From positions 7,649,811-7,713,810 of the forward strand of contig OX439131.1 in NCBI GenBank assembly GCA_949318235.1: a stretch of DNA of 64,000 bases. Reading direction: 5' to 3'. Under the pieces are notes generated by a model. That model worked only from the letters and a program-made list of their open reading frames with translations. It had not been told where the DNA came from and searched no databases. The position numbers and the translations under genes were made by a program. Positions 58,753 through 64,000 of the stretch are shown here, in pieces. This stretch comes from Ecdyonurus torrentis. Taxonomy: Eukaryota > Arthropoda > Insecta > Ephemeroptera > Heptageniidae. Each line of letters starts with the position of its first letter. The first letter of the stretch is position 1.

Positions 58753-59249
58753 ATTATATTATAATATAATATAGCTTAGTATGTATAAAAGTTTTTACGA
58801 CGAAAAAAATATATATCATGTGTTTGTATTTTACGGTATACAGCTCTCTATTTTGATGATGCTTTATTAATACTACTTTAACCATTTTCTTTACACTATT
58901 TGTAAAAGTTTTTTTTTGTAAGTTGTGAAGTTTGTAACATTTCCACGAAAATTTGTGAGCTTTTTTTCTTCCCTTTCCTTATTTATCATATTGTATATAA
59001 CTTTTAAAAAAATTCTATATAAAATGTTTTTATATTTTAATATTATTTTTATAATTAAAATGACATAAAAATTTTATTACTCAATTTCATCCGCTTTTTT
59101 ATATTATTAAAGTATTTTGACATGGTGTCACTCATATTTAAGTGGACAAGAAAATTACACAATGGAATCATGGATGCAAAATAAACTGATGAATAAACAT
59201 TGCTTCAATCAAAGGTCTTTGATTTGTATGAAAATATAAAAATATTTAA

Positions 59250-59581
59250 AGGAATAGACCAGAAGAAAACATATGCATTTATATCATAAATCACTTGATG
59301 GGACTTACGTAAATAACTTTAGTTTGTCTCAAAACCCGATCTAAAAATTTCAATTTATGCAACCCGCACAACGTTTTTTTTTTTTTTTTTTTTTTTTACT
59401 AATTCTTGCATGTTTCTGACGTCAGAAACATAAATAATCACGCAAATTGCATAATTTACAGTATTTTTAAGCTTTCTCGTGGGGCTATATTAACATTTTG
59501 GTAAAAATTGTCATCAGTTTTGAAGATCCCATTTCGTGTTTATTCATTAAAAAGCGCATGTTGTTTATATGGTCTATGGCT
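59250..59581 (+). mobile_element. TTAA-flanked MITE, copy 3 with internal changes
   Basis: Same family and orientation as copy 1. The left TTAA is intact (59246-59249), but the right flank reads GTGA, so the duplication has decayed. It lacks about 20 internal bases that follow the CTCAAAACCC segment in the other copies, and it has a T-run expansion at about 59373-59397. The ends AGGAATAGACC and GGTCTATGGCT are preserved. Confidence 0.85.
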
Positions 59582-60800
59582 GTGAATGAATTTTTGTAAT
59601 AATAATAATATGAAGAAGAAGAAGAAGAAGTATAATAATAAAATCATATAAGAAATAAAATCTATTTGTGTAGCACACAATAATTTTTTTCTTCGTTTGT
59701 TACAAGTTTTTAAAAGACAAAAGAATCTTTCCTCAAAACTAAAATGAGCATCATTAAAAGTTGATTACATGGTTATTTTGTTTCTTTTATTAGCTCTCAA
59801 AGCTTAATTGAAATATGAAAATATTTATTTATAAAATATTCATAGATTCGTGATAATTAACTTCATTTTATGAAGTAATGAAGTGTCAATTTTTACTCAA
59901 TTACCATCCGAAAGACGGGATTCAATTACGTTCTCTATAGTTATATATAAATTATTTATCTATAAACTTGTTTATAAAATTTTCAGCATAAATTTCAAAT
60001 GTATCTACTTCGTTAAAATACGATCACAAAACCAAAAATTTCAACATAAATTAGACTGGATTTTCATTGGTTACCCGCAAACCACAATGATGTGTTAGAA
60101 ATACTTAATATTTAAAATTACTGATAAAGCACATTTGATAGAAAATCCACCAAATACGTGTTCTATTAACTAAAATGTCTAAAATCAATATTTTTCGTAA
60201 TTTTTTTTTTATAATAAAAGTTAGACAAGAATTTTACATTCCACTATAAAAAGAATATAATATAAAAATGACAACTATGGCAAAAATATTTATTAAATAT
60301 TTGTCATATTAATAAATAATTTTTTTTTTATTTACATGTCTAAATCAAATAAATAAAAATTCAATTTATTTTTTTATTTATAAAAATTTCATTTTTTTCC
60401 CTCTCCCTCTCACCCTTTCAATAAAGTAAACATTTTTCCACATATATATTAAATATAAATAAAATAAAAAGTCAATATCTTACAAAAATATATAACATTT
60501 TTGTCGTAGTGTGGCAAAGGTTAACGATGTTATGAAAAGAAACGTGTGAAATCAATTCGTCAAGTTTTGTGCTCATGCAGGTTTGTAACCATGGTTACCT
60601 TGTCCTCACGTCATTCACTGATGACACACGGCATCATCAAATCTTCACTTTAACTACGTGATCCATTTCCATCTCAATTGCCCAAAATTTATACCATTGA
60701 TTGACTTTTTTTTTATTTGTACGTAAATGAATAGCAATGTCGTGATTAGAATGCAGGAAAATTGTAACGATAAATTGTAAAAAAAAAAAAAAAAAAAAAC

Positions 60801-61085
60801 TAGTCTGTGGCGCTGTGGTGTGCGTGCTGATTTGAAGTGTTCGTGGTTCGTTTCTCAGTGGGTATGTGCAGATTTTTCAGAGGTCGTATTGAATAAGCTT
60901 TAGTGCTCTACGGCACGGTGATGCCCATGCGTATGCCAGTGTGTCATAGGTAAAACGGTAATAGAAATTATTAGTCTTGACACGTCTATTCCTTCTCCAA
61001 ACCAGTCTAGGCAGTGCAAGGTGGTATTGACCAACAACAAGCCAGACTTATCTCGGGACGGTTCATCCATTCACCTTCTCTTATT
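60801..61085 (+). mobile_element. Possible tRNA-derived SINE
   Basis: A G+C-richer block starts just after a 21-A run. TGGCGCTGTGG (60808-60818) resembles a pol III A box. GGTTCGTTTC (60845-60854) resembles a B box, 37 bases downstream (start to start), a tRNA-like spacing. The body continues to about 61085 with no ORF. It does not fold into a clean tRNA by eye, so a functional tRNA is unlikely. The 3' end is uncertain. Confidence 0.45.
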
Positions 61086-61714
61086 TAATTATATTAAATC
61101 ACACACTGTTGGTTTTATACTGTTGTGTGGTAGAGAGTTCTTTTTCATTTTTCTTATTCACTTATATTCATATTAAGACTTGTATTTTGTTAACAGTTCA
61201 AAAGTATACACTCCAAAAGACCTGTCAATGCAGTCAAGTTTTTTATCTTACTCTTACGATATAAACTAATCTGTACATTAATCACTAAATTTTTATCATC
61301 AAGATCAAAACAATTCTTTTGTTTCCAACCCTCTTAAGTATATAAATAATATTTCAGTAATATAGTTGTATTAATTCAAAACACAAGAACTATAAATAAA
61401 TTAGTATTACGTATAAATATATTTTCAACTAAATAAGGATAATAAAAAAAAAATAATAATAATATAATATTTTAGCAGCTTAAATATAGTTTTCTCTGTA
61501 AAATATTATATTATATTATACAGCTCGTTTCATACTAAAGGATTTACTTGAAAAGCTTTTTCTTTATTAACGTTAAAAAAATGGCTGCAATTTTTTAATG
61601 TTTCAAAGCAAAAAAGTAAATAATAAAAATAATAAATAATAAAATAAAAACCCAAAAATCGCAAACACGTATTCATGAGTTAATTAGTATTCATCGTGTA
61701 CAGAATATTATATA

Positions 61715-61814
<100 letters not shown>

Positions 61815-62422
61815 TACAGTTTTTAATAACAGCATTCTTATTTTCATAATAATCTAAAGATATTTTATTTAAATTATATAGAATTAAAATTAATTAAGAT
61901 AAATTTATAAAAAAAAGTGTTTAATTTTTGTGTTAAAAAAACTAAAATCTTTAACGTTTTATTTCATTTCTTAACAGGCATTTTAAAGAAGAATGAGCAA
62001 GTATCGTACGTAACGTAAGAATGTTTCTTGAAACATTTTTGCCTGCGAGCTGCTTCAAGCTTTTGCTTCGCTTTGCATTGCTTTATACTGTTCATTCCTT
62101 ACACTTTATATTCATATTATTCTCCACCTACATACTAAAGCTTTGTTTGTATTACGTTAACTTGATGTACAGTACATGCGTTTGCACAGACGCGCATGTT
62201 TAAAGATTCCTTAATATAATTTTTTGGTTAAATCTGAATCTTGTTAGTTTAAACAATGAATAGAAAATATTTTATTATTTATATTATAATCTATTCTAGA
62301 ATTAAAGATTTATAAAATATATTAAAATAAATTATAGTTAGCTGTTTAAAAAAATTTATTATAATTATAATTCCAGCTAATTCAGCTATATCAATTAGTT
62401 TTTTACTACTTTACATAATTTG

Positions 62423-62547
<125 letters not shown>

Positions 62548-64000
62548 ACAAAACCAACGCTTGTTATAACTTCTTGTTAATATGAACTGCCTGGGTCAAT
62601 AAAAACTTTTTCATTATTTATAATTTTATCTTAAGTAGCTTTCAGAATACGGACGTAAAATTTTACCTCAAATTGTAATATTTTTCACAGTGCCACTATA
62701 GTGAAAATACGTCTGCTTACGCAAAATCGTTGACGTTAATTACCATTGTAAAAGCAGCTTATATCCTTGAAGTTATGCACCTAAATGGCTTAAATTTTGT
62801 ATTTAATGACATTTGAGTTATATAAAAATGACTGATAGGAATGAAACTTCATCAACATATGCGGATTAAAGACACTTCATATTTTTTTTTTTAAATATGA
62901 TATATTTATGCATATTAAAGTATACCAAAAAGTATTTTATTATGTACATAACATTTGCATTGGATTTTTTCTATCTTCTTTATCAAAAAATTAGTAAGAT
63001 TATATTTAATAATTTAAACATTGATGAATTATATATATATAATTTTTTCAAACAAATACTACATATTTATTCAATATAAGAACACAGAAGACTAAAAAGA
63101 CAATAAAATAAAACACAATTGTCTTTTTATTTTATTTTTTTTTTATAGCCAAAAGTTCTAAAACAGTAAATACCATTTTATATTCCGTTCAGTGTATATA
63201 TATATTAAGGTATATGTATATATTTTAATAACAGTCGTGTTTTTAAATAATACATTTTTAATGAAACTTATGGTATATACATATTATATAATATAAAAGA
63301 TATATATATCGTTTAAATATTTTTGCTTTTCTATAAAATATTTATTTTACTGATATTAAATAATGAAAAAGTCAAAACGTATTTTATTTATTAAAACTTC
63401 TGTTTATTTACGTTCAAATAAATATTACCAATGCAGGCATTCTTAAATTTACATAATACACATTTTTGACTATCAGAAAAATATTTTTGTTGAAAAAATT
63501 ATTTTTTATACATACCAGAATATTATCAAATTTATTCAGTAAATAATAAAAATATTTGCTAAGCCGTTTGCATGATCACCTTTTACAGTAATAATAATAA
63601 AATTATAGATTTTTTTTCTACGTTATTAGTTTTATTGTGCAAATGTTAAATATTTAAAAATTATTATCAACGCTTAGCTTGAAAAGCTCACGAAAAAGTA
63701 GCTGAAATTCTAAATACCTAAAATTTAAAGCAGACAAGATATTTAACTTTAGCTCATATAAACTCATTAAAACTTGACAAGATGTAATTACATTGCTCTT
63801 AGTTGTTTCGCGGCATGAGTGAAAAGTTACATTAACGACAGATCCATCTCAAAACTTATGTATTTGACAACAAGAGAGTTTAAAGTGCGTCGTGCTAGTT
63901 TAGAACTAAGAGCCAATGTTTTTCAAGTATCTGCTTGTGATAGCTGAGAACATTTAAACAGTTTTTTTTTTTTCGTCAAAGTTGAAGGTCGTTCAGTTAA

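Overview
This window is eukaryotic, almost certainly animal, non-coding DNA. By eye it is strongly A+T rich (around three quarters). It carries dozens of long dinucleotide arrays of (TA)n, (CT)n/(GA)n and (CA)n, several of them compound, plus long A/T homopolymers and a few G or C homopolymers. There are no operons, ribosome binding sites or dense reading frames. Penelope-like retroelement remnants, TTAA-flanked MITEs and retroposon tails also point to a metazoan. The SSR load resembles that of SSR-rich invertebrates such as crustaceans or molluscs, but no lineage is proven.

Layout: 1-17.5 kb is gene-free AT-rich DNA with SSRs, one copy of a dispersed repeat (2452-2535), a 34-bp perfect palindrome (15483-15516) and a G+C-richer island (16300-16465). 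17.5-40 kb holds retroposon-like 3' tails (17508, 20310, 28356), two of three copies of a 335-bp MITE (26498-26832 and 33409-33743), very long TA arrays and a GGGTCC palindromic island (38454-38537). 40.3-41.2 kb holds the only convincing protein-coding ORF: an intronless 300-residue minus-strand protein of unrecognised family. 44.4-45.1 kb is a 5'-truncated Penelope-like element tail sitting in TA arrays. It has a GIY-YIG-type C-terminal remnant, a hammerhead-like hairpin and an exact 54-bp inverted repeat. 45.1-64 kb is gene-free again, with GA/CT/TA/GAAA arrays, a third MITE copy (59250-59581), a tandem retroposon tail (52966-53120), another dispersed-repeat copy (53310-53380) and a possible tRNA-derived SINE (60801-61085).

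Nothing suggests that these parts work together as one system. The window reads as intergenic or intronic DNA shaped by SSR expansion and transposons, with one candidate orphan gene or retrogene. Most longer reading frames, such as (YI)n, (RE)n and (SL)n, are translations of microsatellites and are not annotated as genes.
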